Part shown: in pieces, positions 54,428 through 64,000 of the stretch
Numbering within the stretch: position 1 is the stretch's first letter
How the letters are laid out: every line of letters begins with the position of its first letter
Assembly: GCA_011833715.1 (NCBI GenBank)
Contig: CM022397.1
Location: 4,836,001-4,900,000, forward strand
Source of the DNA: Carcinoscorpius rotundicauda
Taxonomy: Eukaryota; Arthropoda; Merostomata; Xiphosura; Limulidae
Length of the DNA: 64,000 nucleotides
Direction of reading: 5' to 3'
Made by a program: the position numbers and the translations under genes
The notes under the pieces: model-generated
Told to the model about the DNA's origin: nothing
Seen by the model: only the letters and a program-made list of their open reading frames with translations
Database searches by the model: none

Positions 54428-54741
54428 CAACTGTATTAAATAAATAATAATTAATTAAATATTGAAACTTACAAAGTAATAGCCTGAATGTCTTAATAAA
54501 AATATTCAGAATAATCTAACGTTTTACAATTACTCCTTCTCTTGATTGTAGTTAAACGAAATTGATTTTTTAAACTTAGTATTCATTTTAAATATCTAGT
54601 ACTATTTAAGAATTATTTATTAGTAACAGTGAAAAACTGCTAATGTAAATAAAGTAATGTTGTTATTTAATTATAAAAACTGGTTGTTTGATGAGAAACT
54701 TGTAAAAAACTACTTTGGTTGTATTAATAGAAAGCATCTAA

Positions 54742-54917
54742 CGTTTGTTTTAAGTTTTGCGCAAAACTACGTGAGGGCTATCTTCGCTAGCCGGCCCTAA
54801 TTTACCAGTGTAAGATAAGCGGGAAGGCAGCTAGTTATCAACATCTACCGCTAGATATTGGGTTACGGTTTCACTGAGGAATAGTGTGAGTGACAGTAAC
54901 ATTGTAACGCTCTGACG
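54742..54917 (-). mobile_element. SINE A, 5'-truncated, degenerate
   Basis: Reversed tail and body up to TTGTAACGCTCTGACGGGG. Confidence 0.85.
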
Positions 54918-54934
54918 GGGTAGCAAATGTATCT

Positions 54935-55172
54935 ACCTCTCTGTCTATTTATTACCTATCTCTATGTTTATTTACCTACCCTTACCCACCTATTTATATA
55001 TCTATTTACCTATTCCTACCGATCTATATCTATTTTTACCTACACCTACTTACCTATCTATATTTATGTATTCTCCTAAATACCTGTCTATATATCTATT
55101 TACCTATCTATCTGCATCTATATATCTTCTCCTAGATACCTAGCTATATAACTATTTACCTACCTGTAGCTA
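54935..55172. repeat. Degenerate TATC/TACC microsatellite region
   Basis: Imperfect runs of CTATTTACCTA, TATCTATATC and CCTACC. It begins at the truncated end of the SINE A. Confidence 0.85.
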
Positions 55173-55202
55173 ACGAAAAAAACTATTAGTCAGATAGTGT
55201 AA

Positions 55203-55268
55203 CTTCCAGCTGACTAGAACAATATGTTCACACCAGCTAACTAGAACAATATGTTCACACCAGCTAAC
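55203..55268. repeat. 29-bp tandem duplication
   Basis: CAGCTGACTAGAACAATATG then TTCACAC, and CAGCTAACTAGAACAATATG then TTCACAC, with the start of a third copy. Confidence 0.9.
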
Positions 55269-55269
55269 T

Positions 55270-55918
55270 TCTCATTATTCTCGCCTAAGCTCTTAGGTTG
55301 GAACGAGTAACATATGATAAATGTATATCACGAAATATTAGATGTTTTACAGTTTTCATTTTGTGTTTATAACAGTGTAAAACACGATAGAGCACAGGAA
55401 AGCAGTTCATGTTCTAATGTACTTTAAATTAATCTTTTCCTTAATTGACCTCATGGGACGCCTGGGAAGCTTATGTCATCAGTAGATAATGATATATGAC
55501 ATACGGATACTAAGTCTTAAAGCTGTTTGTTTCACGCAAATTTAAATACATAAATCACTCAGGTAAACTACATAAGCCATAAATCAATGGCAAATCATTC
55601 TATAAGTAACTAAGTAGGTACTCTGGGGCTTCAAAACTACAATAACTTTAATGATAAATTCTCTGCCTTACGCTTACTTGAACGATTATTACGTCATGCT
55701 AAACTAATGGCGGGTTTTCATACCTGTACGAAGAAAGCGTTTAAGATGCACAGAGCGTGTTTGAGTCAGTATCACAAACTAGAATAGTTTTTAACACGCA
55801 TGCTTGTTAACCGAATTAAAGACATGTTCTGTTTCTTTACTAAACGTTGGAATTAATGCCTCTCTAACAATGGACGAAGTCAAGCTACAAATCACAAATG
55901 CACGTGATAACATTTGAA
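55270..55918. other. Intergenic sequence, nothing recognised
   Basis: No supported feature. Confidence 0.4.
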
Positions 55919-55919
55919 T

Positions 55920-56054
55920 GTTTGTTTGTTTTTAAATTTTGCACAAAGCTACTCGAGGGCTATCTGCGCCAGCCGTCCCTAATTTAGCAGTGTAAGACTA
56001 GAGGGAAGGCAGCTAGTCATCACCACCCACCGCCAACGCTTGGGCTACTCTTTT
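55920..56054 (-). mobile_element. SINE A 3' half, reversed
   Basis: Reversed tail and body up to GCTTGGGCTACTCTTTT, then switches to plus-orientation SINE A sequence. Confidence 0.9.
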
Positions 56055-56195
56055 GAGGGCATTACAACGTTACAATTAATCACATTATTCGTCGGTAAAA
56101 GAATAAAGTTGACGGTGGGTGATGTTGATTGGTTGCCTTTGCTGTAGTCTATTAGTGTTAATTAGGGTTGGCTCAAGCAGCTTTACGTGTATTTG
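56055..56195 (+). mobile_element. SINE A 3' half, degenerate, inverted against the previous copy
   Basis: GAGGGCATTACAACGTTAC, TTATTCGTCGGTAAAAGAAT, GACGGTGGGTGATGTTGATT and CAAGCAGCTTTACGTG follow the SINE A body and tail. Confidence 0.75.
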
Positions 56196-56290
56196 AAAAT
56201 ATATCAAAGCCACTTAAACATTTTTTTTCACCTGATCAATTCCTCTCACGATATCTTCATATCATTGTTGAAAGACTTTCTCATAATATA

Positions 56291-56450
56291 TCACTAGATC
56301 AATTTTGTAATACTTTTACTTATGATATTATCAGATTGTTCTGGGAAGGCTTTCCATTAAAATATCACTAGATCAATTTTGTAAGACTTTTACTTATGAT
56401 ATTATCATATTGTTCTGGGAAGGCTTTCCATTAAAATATCATTAGATCAT
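56291..56450. repeat. ~77-bp tandem duplication
   Basis: ATATCACTAGATCAATTTTG, CTTTTACTTATGATATTATC and TTGTTCTGGGAAGGCTTTCC occur twice with few changes; ATATCATTAGATCATTTT starts a third copy. Confidence 0.9.
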
Positions 56451-56479
56451 TTTTACGAGGCCAACCAATACTTTTTGTA

Positions 56480-56604
56480 GTTGTTGTTGTTTTGAATTAA
56501 GCACAAAGCTACACAATGGGCTATCTGTGCATGCCCATCACGGGTATCGAAACCCGTATTTTAGCGTGTAAATCCGCAGACATACCGCTGAGCCACTGGG
56601 GGCG
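56480..56604 (-). mobile_element. SINE B, near full length
   Basis: Complete reversed SINE B with small deletions (GTGCATGCCCATCACGGG). Confidence 0.95.
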
Positions 56605-57079
56605 CTAGTAATACCATCATCGCGTATGCAGGTTTTAACTTATGGTGTAATATTTGACATAAATGAAATTAAAGGTTTTTAAATTGCGTATACGTAATTA
56701 CTATTAAGTGTCTATTTTAGTATTATTATCCCATAACAGAAAATATAATTTCCTCATAATACTGACGCTTATACATTAAACGAGTGCTTAATAAAAACAG
56801 ATTATTAAAAAATATTTTTTGAAAACTTATGTTGCTTGAAACATTAAATGAAGGAACACATAAAAATGTTTATAACTTTCATCCACACATCAAGGCAATA
56901 ATATCTGTTTATACTTTGTTCTTCAGAAAGAAAATGTAAAAAAGCGCCCTCTAGACTGGTGAAACTGTCCTAGGCAGGCAGTGATTTTGTTAGATAGAAT
57001 GTGATTACTGTGTAAACTATTTGCAATATTTATTGGTTTTCGTTGTCTATATATAGTTGGTTGTGTTAAATTTAAAGAA
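56605..57079. other. Intergenic sequence
   Basis: A CTCF-like string (AAGCGCCCTCTAGACTGGTG at 56942-56961) is the only feature of note. Confidence 0.35.
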
Positions 57080-57358
57080 GAGTTTGTTTGTTTGTTTTTG
57101 AATTTCGAGCAAAGCTACACAAGGGCTATCTGCGCTGGCCGTCCTTAATTTAGTAGTGTAAGACGAGAGGGAAGGCAGCTAGTCACCGCCACCCACCGCC
57201 AACTCTTGGGATACTCTTTTAACAAATAATAGTGGGATTGACCGTTACTTTACAACTCTCCCATGACTGAAAGGGCCAGTGTGTTTGGTGAGACACGGGA
57301 TTCGAACTTGCGATCTTCGGATTATGGGTCGAGCGCTCTAACCACCTGCCCATGTTAA
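57080..57358 (-). mobile_element. SINE A, near full length
   Basis: Reversed tail to reversed head (TCTAACCACCTGCCCATG); B box GGATTCGAACTTG. Confidence 0.9.
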
Positions 57359-58680
57359 GCTTTCAAGGAGAAGAGAAACACATGCATTCCATAAGTACTT
57401 TCTAGCATATTCTATGCAGACACACTATTGTACCACTGACAGACAAAGATGCTGGACGTACTATATTTAATAATACTAAAATAATTAAACAAAATAAATA
57501 TAGTATAAATATAATGAATAAGATTTACCCAATTTATAAAAAAACAAACAAACGTCTAAGCCTGACAAGAAACTTTTTCGTCTGCTCAATGACTATGAAA
57601 TATGACTGCTCCTATACAGCGTTATAGGCTTATAAATATAGACCAGTTTTGAAACAAAGTCTGTAATTTGTTAAATGCCATTGTATCTTTAATTTCAATC
57701 TGGGCAAATGAATAGAAGACGACTGCACTCGTTTCTAATACAGTTTCAGTTGGTTCAGTATTTCATATAAAAGTAGGACGCTCATGTGATATTTTTAATT
57801 TATTACGCCAAGTGAGATTGAGAAACTTTTAATTGAAAAAAATTAGGAATAATAAACCTCAAAGACTTCAGTTAATTGAATATAACCCACGTGTATCGGA
57901 TTTGAGTAAAGCTCTGCTGTTAAGTCCGCAGTCTCGGATAATTAGCTTAGCAGGTCGGAAAGAGTTCTTAAACTTCTATAGATTTTAAAACAAGTAACTT
58001 CAAATGTTTTCTTTTTTTGAATAATTAGACAAAGTGATTTAAAACACATTGCGAACTGAGATACACGACAGAGATGGTTGTTAATTAACAAGGATTTAGA
58101 TTTAATAAATTAGATTTTCTGTCGAATGTCTGAGCTGATAAGTAACTACAACTGTTTACTTGAAAGGAATCTCTTTTCGTATAATTCAGTTTAACACTTT
58201 TGTTCCTTTATTGTATTCTACGTATCTGTTATTTCCAAACTGGATGTTATAATTTATAATACAGTTTGAATGCAACCAGATAGCGTAAGAAATTCACTTT
58301 ATATAAAAACTAAATATTTTAGAACAACTAAAATAAGCAATATAACTTTGCCGTTATGTAACGTTCTTCATGTTGTCATATTTCATTTACTTCAGATATG
58401 AGTAAAAATTAGAACTAGGAAGTATTGTGTACTGACACCAAAAAATAGGATAAATCGTTTATTAAGTTTAATTTTAAATTAAAATTCTGAAAGGAAAATC
58501 TTATCGATAGTAAATGCAGATTATCAATTTGAAGGAGACAAATTTCAATTTATTGAAAAACATTAATCTTACTGTACACCGTTTGGCTGTTAAACGAAAA
58601 TAAATGATATAAAACTACAATATTGAGTTACATTTATATCATACAAAACAGTATAATGTGGAGAAATAGTGTTTATATGT
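57359..58680. other. Intergenic sequence, nothing recognised
   Basis: Very AT-rich. A faint SINE B head remnant (TTAAGTCCGCAGTCTCGG) is at about 57918. No coding signal on either strand. Confidence 0.4.
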
Positions 58681-58724
58681 ATATAAACATAAAAATATAT
58701 ATGCATATATTGAGAGACAGAATT

Positions 58725-59097
58725 GTCAGTGTATATTAACATACAAATAGCTATGTGCAAACGAAGTTGTCAGTGTATCAAAACACACACATATGTATGT
58801 GTATAGAGAGAGATGTTGCCAGTGTACATAGAGAGACCATGTTGTTAGGGTCTAAACTAGACATATATATATATGTATATAGACACACAAAGTTCTCAGT
58901 GTATATAAACATACACACACACACATATATATATAACACAAAGTTCTCAGTGTACATAAACATATATATATATATATAAACACACAAATTTCTCAGTGTA
59001 TATAAACATACATGTATATATATGTATATAGACACAAAGTTCTGAGTGTATATAAACATATATATATGTATATATAGACATACAAAGTTCTCAGTGT
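58725..59097. repeat. ~55-bp degenerate repeat with TA/CA microsatellites
   Basis: AAAGTTCTCAGTGTATATAA then ACATACA and (TA)n or (CA)n runs, repeated about six times. Variable dinucleotide tracts account for the unit-length variation. Confidence 0.9.
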
Positions 59098-59845
59098 GAC
59101 AACACCATCAAAACAACCAAATCACAACACAATCAAAACAAACAAATCACAACACCATCAGAACAAACAAGTCACAACCATCAGAACAAACAAGTCACAA
59201 CACCATCAAAACAAACAAATCACAACACCATCAGAACGAAAAATGCACAACATCATCAGAACAAACAAGTGACAACACCATTAGAACAACCAAATTACAA
59301 CACCATCAAAACAAGCAAATCACAACACCATCAGAGCAAACAAGTGACAAAACAATCAAAACAAACAAATCACAACACCATCAGAACAAACAAGTGACAA
59401 CACAATCAAAACAACCAAATCACAACACCATCAGAACAAACAAATGCCAACACCATCAGAACAAACAAATCACAACACCATTAGAACAACCAAATTACAA
59501 CACCATCAGAACAAAAAAATGCACAACATCATCAGAACAGACAAGTGACAACACCATCAGAACAACCAAATCATAACACCATCAGAACAAAAAATGCACA
59601 ATGTCATTAGAACAAACAAGTGCCAACACCATCAGAACAAACAAGTGACAACACAATCAAAACAAACAAATCACAACACCATCAATACAACCAAATCATA
59701 ACATCATCAGAACAAACAAGTGACAACACAATCAAAACAAACAAATCACAACACCATCAGAACAAACAAGTGACAACACAATCAAAACAAACAAATCACA
59801 ACACCATCAGAACAAACAAGTGACAACACAATCAAAACAACTCGT
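59098..59845. repeat. ~25-bp minisatellite, about 30 units
   Basis: Unit AACACCATCAGAACAAACAA then ATCAC, with AAACAAGTGAC and AATCAAAAC variants. Strand-asymmetric: almost no G or T on the plus strand. Confidence 0.95.
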
Positions 59846-59934
59846 CCAAGCACTATTAGAAAAACAAATAAAAATGTTGTATTTCAATTGAAAGAAACAA
59901 ACTCTAGTTTCTTTCCAACAATATAAAAAACACT

Positions 59935-60205
59935 TAGAATGTTTAGAGTTAACAGCCTTGTATAAATTATTCGACAATTGCAGAATTCTTACAGCTAACA
60001 ACCTTACATAAATTATTCGACAAGTGCAGAATTCTTACAGCTAACAACCTTACATAAATTATTCAACAAGTTCAGAACTCGTGGAGCTGATAACCTTATA
60101 TAAATTATTGTGCAACTTCAAAATTCTTAGAACTAACAATCCGATATAAATTATTGTACAAGTTCAGATCTCTTAGAACTAACAACCATATATAAATTAT
60201 TTTAG
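59935..60205. repeat. 47-bp tandem repeat, about 6 diverged units
   Basis: Units such as ATAAATTATTCGACAAGTGC, AGAATTCTTACAGCTAACAA then CCTTAC. Confidence 0.9.
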
Positions 60206-60324
60206 ACGTTCAGAACTCCAACTTAACGCCAGTTAGTCGGGCAAGAGTTTTACATATATATATAAATCAAACCCGTTTAAGTCGTTATAAGCACCAGAGA
60301 CTTCAAGATTTTCTTCATACTTTA

Positions 60325-60455
60325 TATCCCTTTTCTGGTAGAACGGTAAGTCTTAGGATTTACAACGCTATAATCTGGGGTTCGATTCCCCTCTGTGGAC
60401 TCAGCAGATAGCTAGATGTGGGTTTACTGTGAGAAGAACGCACACACTCACGCAC
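60325..60455 (+). mobile_element. SINE C (tRNA-derived), best copy in the window
   Basis: TTTTCTGGTAGAACGGTAAG, TTACAACGCTATAATCTGGG then GTTCGATTCCCCTCTGTGG, then ACTCAGCAGATAGCTAGATG and a CACACACTCACGCACACA tail. The GTTCGATTCC B box marks the tRNA-like head. Confidence 0.85.
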
Positions 60456-60572
60456 ACATTAACGTCAAACCAGATTGAATATAATTCTCACCTATAATAT
60501 AATAGGTTTTTATTTAGCATATCGATATATTATCTCTTCTTATCCGTGGGGCCAAAGCTGTACGAGTAGTCC

Positions 60573-60705
60573 AGCCCCCCAGTGGCTCAGCGGTATGTCT
60601 GCGGACCTACAACGCTAAAATCCGGGTTTCGATACCTGTAGTGGGCAGAGCACAGATAGTCCATTGTGTAGCTTTGTGCTTAATTAAAAAACAACAACAA
60701 CAACA
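60573..60705 (+). mobile_element. SINE B, full length with 11-bp duplication
   Basis: ACGAGTAGTCC at 60562-60572 and ACGAGTGGTCC at 60706-60716 (one difference). Clean head; CAA-repeat tail. Confidence 0.95.
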
Positions 60706-60719
60706 ACGAGTGGTCCGAA

Positions 60720-61458
60720 AAGTAATGACGTGTTGTTTTCTATTCGAAAGTTCCAAAATGAAATAAGTAATTATTTATTTTTACTCTTTGTAATAGACAC
60801 TTACACCGACATCTTAGCTTTAACAGTAGTTTATATAACTGAAACAAGATGTCTCTTGAAGTGCGGAAAGTAATACCTATGGTTTTCCCACATCTTAAGT
60901 TTATTACAATTTTTAGCATTACGATTATTTTATCGTCAATTTTGTAGTTTAGTGAGAATCCTTTGAAAGAGATAATGAAGATAAAATATTCCAAAATAAT
61001 CTGCATATTTACCCCATTTCTCATTTTCTTAAAATTTCTAAATCTCTACAGTTCTCTATGACAGTTCTCTCCAATAAAAGTAAACCTAGTGTCATAACAA
61101 TTATTATTTATTTGTTTGCCTACTCTTGAAAATTTTAAAAAACCTTTTGAAAACAAAGACTTACAACACAACTCTTACAAATCTCAAATGGTTTGAGATT
61201 TCTGGGGATGTTTCCTGCCGTTTGTCTTCAAAGACTAGGTTAGTTCATGACTACGTTAAGAGCTCATTGAGGGGTCCTTCATCAGATCGCATTAGCCAGA
61301 GTTAATTAGAGAGCCTTAACCAGGTCATAAATCAAAGTACCTTCATCAGAAAATCTTAATTAAAGTGCCATTCTTAGATCACAGCAGCCACATTTCAAAA
61401 GAGTTTGGCAAAGTGTAGAACCCGGGATTTCGATAGTGTTATGTCTGCGTAAGTTTAT
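60720..61458. other. Intergenic sequence, nothing recognised
   Basis: A 94-codon minus open frame (60740-61024) has a hydrophobic start but no recognisable domain or splice support. Confidence 0.35.
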
Positions 61459-61459
61459 G

Positions 61460-61706
61460 ACGTCTGGCCTGTTAGTGGAGAAATCTGTGAGTCCAGAGTT
61501 CGAATCTCCTTCACCGAATATTCTTCCTCTTTCAATCTCAGGAGTGTTATAATCTTACGGTATATCCTTTATTCGTCGATAATAGATTAGACCAAGAGTT
61601 GGTGATGTTGGTTAGCTATTTTTCAGCTCGTCTATCACAGCTAAATAACAGGCAGTTAGTATAAACTGTCTATGTGTCGCTTTAGAAATATTCAAATCAA
61701 ACCATC
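61460..61706 (+). mobile_element. SINE A, old and degenerate
   Basis: B box AGTTCGAATCTCC, then GGAGTGTTATAATCTTACGG, TTATTCGTCGATAATAGATT, CCAAGAGTTGGTGATG and a degraded tail. Confidence 0.75.
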
Positions 61707-62432
61707 TTTTGCGCACGTTATAACCATAAAAATTCTATTTTTGTAACCTTCAATACGTTGCCACGACAACCTCATGCTGTCTTTCATTTAGAATGACAAT
61801 TTATCTTCAAGTTAGTTATTTATTCAATTTAGATTTGATTTAAGTCTACAAATTGTGCTAGGAATTCCGTGTTTTTTCGTTAATAACAATTACGAAAATT
61901 TGGCTACAGTGAGAAAAAAAATTGTGACGACGAAAGTTTCCTTTACGTCTCACTTATTAAGATTTTATTGTGACCCCAATTTGTACCGCAATAAGGAAAT
62001 CGATATCACTTATACTTCCTAAGTTTTTAAAGGCTTCAATATTTGATCATTCAGGATTCTATATTATATTGTACTTACTTCTTGTACTTATCAGATTTAC
62101 ATAATGCAATTTCGTTCTGAAAAGACAAATGTAATGGCACGAAAGATTAATGTACGCTTTGTAAACTTAAAGACTGGATTTCCACGAAAAAATGAAATCA
62201 ATATGTCTCTCAAAATGTCCAAGGAAACCATACTAACACAAATTAGATTACTTAAGTTGTCCTATATTATATATCAATGTTTTTAAAACTGCTAATTTTA
62301 ATAATTTGATGAAAAAATGGAAAAAAAACCGAAACAAATAAAAATTTCCTAATGTCTTTATTTCCGTCGTTAAAAAAAACATTTTCAGGGAACTTTTCGA
62401 GGAAATTTCCAAAATGTTCTCTGGATCTGACG
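61707..62432. other. Intergenic sequence, nothing recognised
   Basis: Two open frames of 60-78 codons (62104-62286 +, 62248-62484 -) show no domain. Confidence 0.4.
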
Positions 62433-62442
62433 GAAGTTTATT

Positions 62443-62674
62443 CAGTTTGATTTGGTTTGTTTTAAATTTCGTGTCAAGCTTCACGAGGGCTATCTACACT
62501 AGCCGTCCCTAATTTATCAATTTAAGACGAGAGGGAAGGCAGCTAGTAATCACCATCCATCGCCAACTCTTGGGCTACTATATTACCAACGAATAGTGGG
62601 ATTGACCGTCACATTATAATACCCCCACGGGTGAAAGGATGAGGATGTTTGATGTGACGGGGATTCGAACCCGC
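62443..62674 (-). mobile_element. SINE A, 5'-truncated with ~10-bp duplication
   Basis: GAAGTTTATT at 62433-62442 and 62675-62684. The copy ends just past the B box (GGGGATTCGAACCCGC). Confidence 0.9.
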
Positions 62675-62837
62675 GAAGTTTATTTCGACTCGGATCTTGA
62701 TAAAACGTTCAATTAAATCAGAAGCTTCATACGTTTATCCCAAACTACAAAAAAGTCACCTGTAAACAAGACACTTTAACTGTATAATTAAAAAGTTATA
62801 TACTTTTCTTCCTAAAAGATAAAAAAACATTGTTTTA

Positions 62838-63042
62838 AGGAGTTGCAGATTCGAGTCCCGTCACTAAAAATGCCCACACTTTTGGCAGGGAGTGCGTTAC
62901 AAGGTGACAGCCGTTCCATTATTCCCTGGTAAAATGGCATCCTAAGAGTTGGCGGTGGGTGGTGTTGACAAGTTGCCTTCTCGCTAAATTAGAGGCGTCT
63001 AACACAGATATACCTGAAGTAGCTTTAGCGAAATTTAAAGTT
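62838..63042 (+). mobile_element. SINE A, headless and degenerate
   Basis: Starts at the B box (AGATTCGAGTCCCGTCAC) and runs through GGAGTGCGTTACAAGGTGAC and GTTGGCGGTGGGTGGTG to the tail. Confidence 0.8.
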
Positions 63043-63427
63043 AATTGTAATTCTTTTAAAATAATAACATTCTACGTCCTCTTGAAAGAATCGTTTCTGC
63101 CTTCCACAAAGAAGGTACACCATAACAGTTACAACTAATTCAAATGATCTTTAACAAGATATATTTTACGACAAACATGTGTAGAAAATGTTGCACTTCT
63201 TTTAAAATAAAGTATGTTTTCAAAAAATAATTAGAACTATTATTGTTTAAATGTTACCGAATTTAGTTGTTCGGTTTTTCTAAACGTAATTTAGTTTTGT
63301 TTGTCTCCAAGTTTCACGAACAAAACCAACCTGTTTTTAAACTTTTCATGTGTCATGCCGATGTTTAACTTAAAGAATTTACAAAAAGAATGTCATTTAC
63401 AAATGGCTGTGTTGAATATATAGAACA

Positions 63428-64000
63428 CGTGTTGAAATTATAGTACGTTTATAAACCTGAAGAAGTGCTGAGCTTGTAGCATGTTTATATATCTGAAGAA
63501 GTATTGAACTTACAGCATGTTTATATATCTGAAGAAGTGTTGAACTTACAGCATGTTTATATATCTGAAGAAGTGTTGAACTTACAGCATGTTTATATAT
63601 CTGAAGAAGTGTTGAACTTACAGCATGTTTATATATCTGAAGAAGTGTTAAACTTACAGCATGTTTATATATCTGAAGAAGTATTGAACTTATAGCATGT
63701 TTATATATCTGAAGAAGTGTTGAACTTACAGCATGTTTATATATCTGAAGAAGTGTCGAACTTACAGCATGTTTATATATCTGAAGAAGTGTTGAACTTA
63801 CAGCATGTTTATATATCTGAAGAAGTGTTGAACTTACAGCATGTTTATATATCTGAAGAAGTGTTAAACTTACAGCATGTTTATATATCTGAAGAAGTGT
63901 TGAACTTACAGCATGTTTATATATCTGAAGAAGTATTGAACTTACAGCATGTTTATATATCTGAAGAAGTGTTGAACTTACAGCATGTTTATATATCTGA
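63428..64000. repeat. 36-bp minisatellite, at least 15 units, continues past the right edge
   Basis: Unit CTGAAGAAGTGTTGAACTTA then CAGCATGTTTATATAT. Nearly perfect; the first units are more diverged (GTGCTGAGCTTGTAGC). 36 bp is 12 codons, so the plus strand shows NLQHVYISEEVL repeats, an artefact of the period. Confidence 0.97.

Noticed and set aside
58755..59059. Opposing open frames of 74 and 93 codons
   Set aside because: Products of the TA/CA-rich ~55-bp repeat.
60706..60740. Mariner-like terminal sequence (GGTCCGAAAAGTAATGACG)
   Set aside because: No matching inverted end or transposase remnant found nearby, and part of the string is the SINE B target duplication.

Overview
The window looks like a gene-poor, AT-rich, repeat-dense stretch of an arthropod genome, most likely a chelicerate and plausibly a horseshoe crab (Limulidae). 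Evidence: a multi-exon M12B (reprolysin/ADAM-like, antarease-type) metalloprotease with long introns; more than 40 copies of one tRNA-derived SINE whose sequence I associate with horseshoe crabs; two further tRNA-derived SINE families; and many long minisatellites. The species call is recollection plus inference. There is no sign of prokaryotic organisation (operons, ribosome binding sites, CRISPR).

The one gene I can support is on the minus strand between 19550 and 5430. Five exons (signal peptide, propeptide in three exons, start of the catalytic domain) have canonical GT/AG borders and matching phases at all four junctions. The window ends before the zinc-binding motif, so the gene runs off the left edge. 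Its introns hold a 21-bp heptad-coding minisatellite (intron 1), SINEs plus 40-, 42-, 79- and 41-bp arrays (intron 2), a possible frame-shifting cryptic exon (intron 3), and 32-bp and 26-bp arrays (intron 4). About 440 bp upstream of the start codon is an 859-bp inserted element with inverted ends, an internal 65-bp tandem array, a nested SINE and a 14-bp target-site duplication.

From 21 to 64 kb I find no gene I can name. The landscape is SINE A (about 43 copies, both strands), SINE B (about 14) and SINE C (about 7), many with 9-14 bp target-site duplications, plus tandem arrays with periods of 79, 40, ~157, 29, 65, 38, 53, 54, 84, ~25, 47 and 36 bp. The largest is a 22-unit, 84-bp array at 51755-53602; the 36-bp array runs off the right edge. 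A few short open stretches with good splice signals (26.2, 28.3, 42.3, 46.9, 47.8 and 50.6 kb) could be exons of unrecognised genes and are listed at low confidence.

The most informative observations are the new metalloprotease locus, a chimeric SINE B/SINE A element that has its own target-site duplication, a common 3' tail in all three SINE families (implying one LINE partner), a SINE A lineage lacking the B box, the composite inverted-end element, and three conserved CTCF-like motifs spaced about 150-165 bp apart. I found no convincing new defence, biosynthetic or other multi-gene system.
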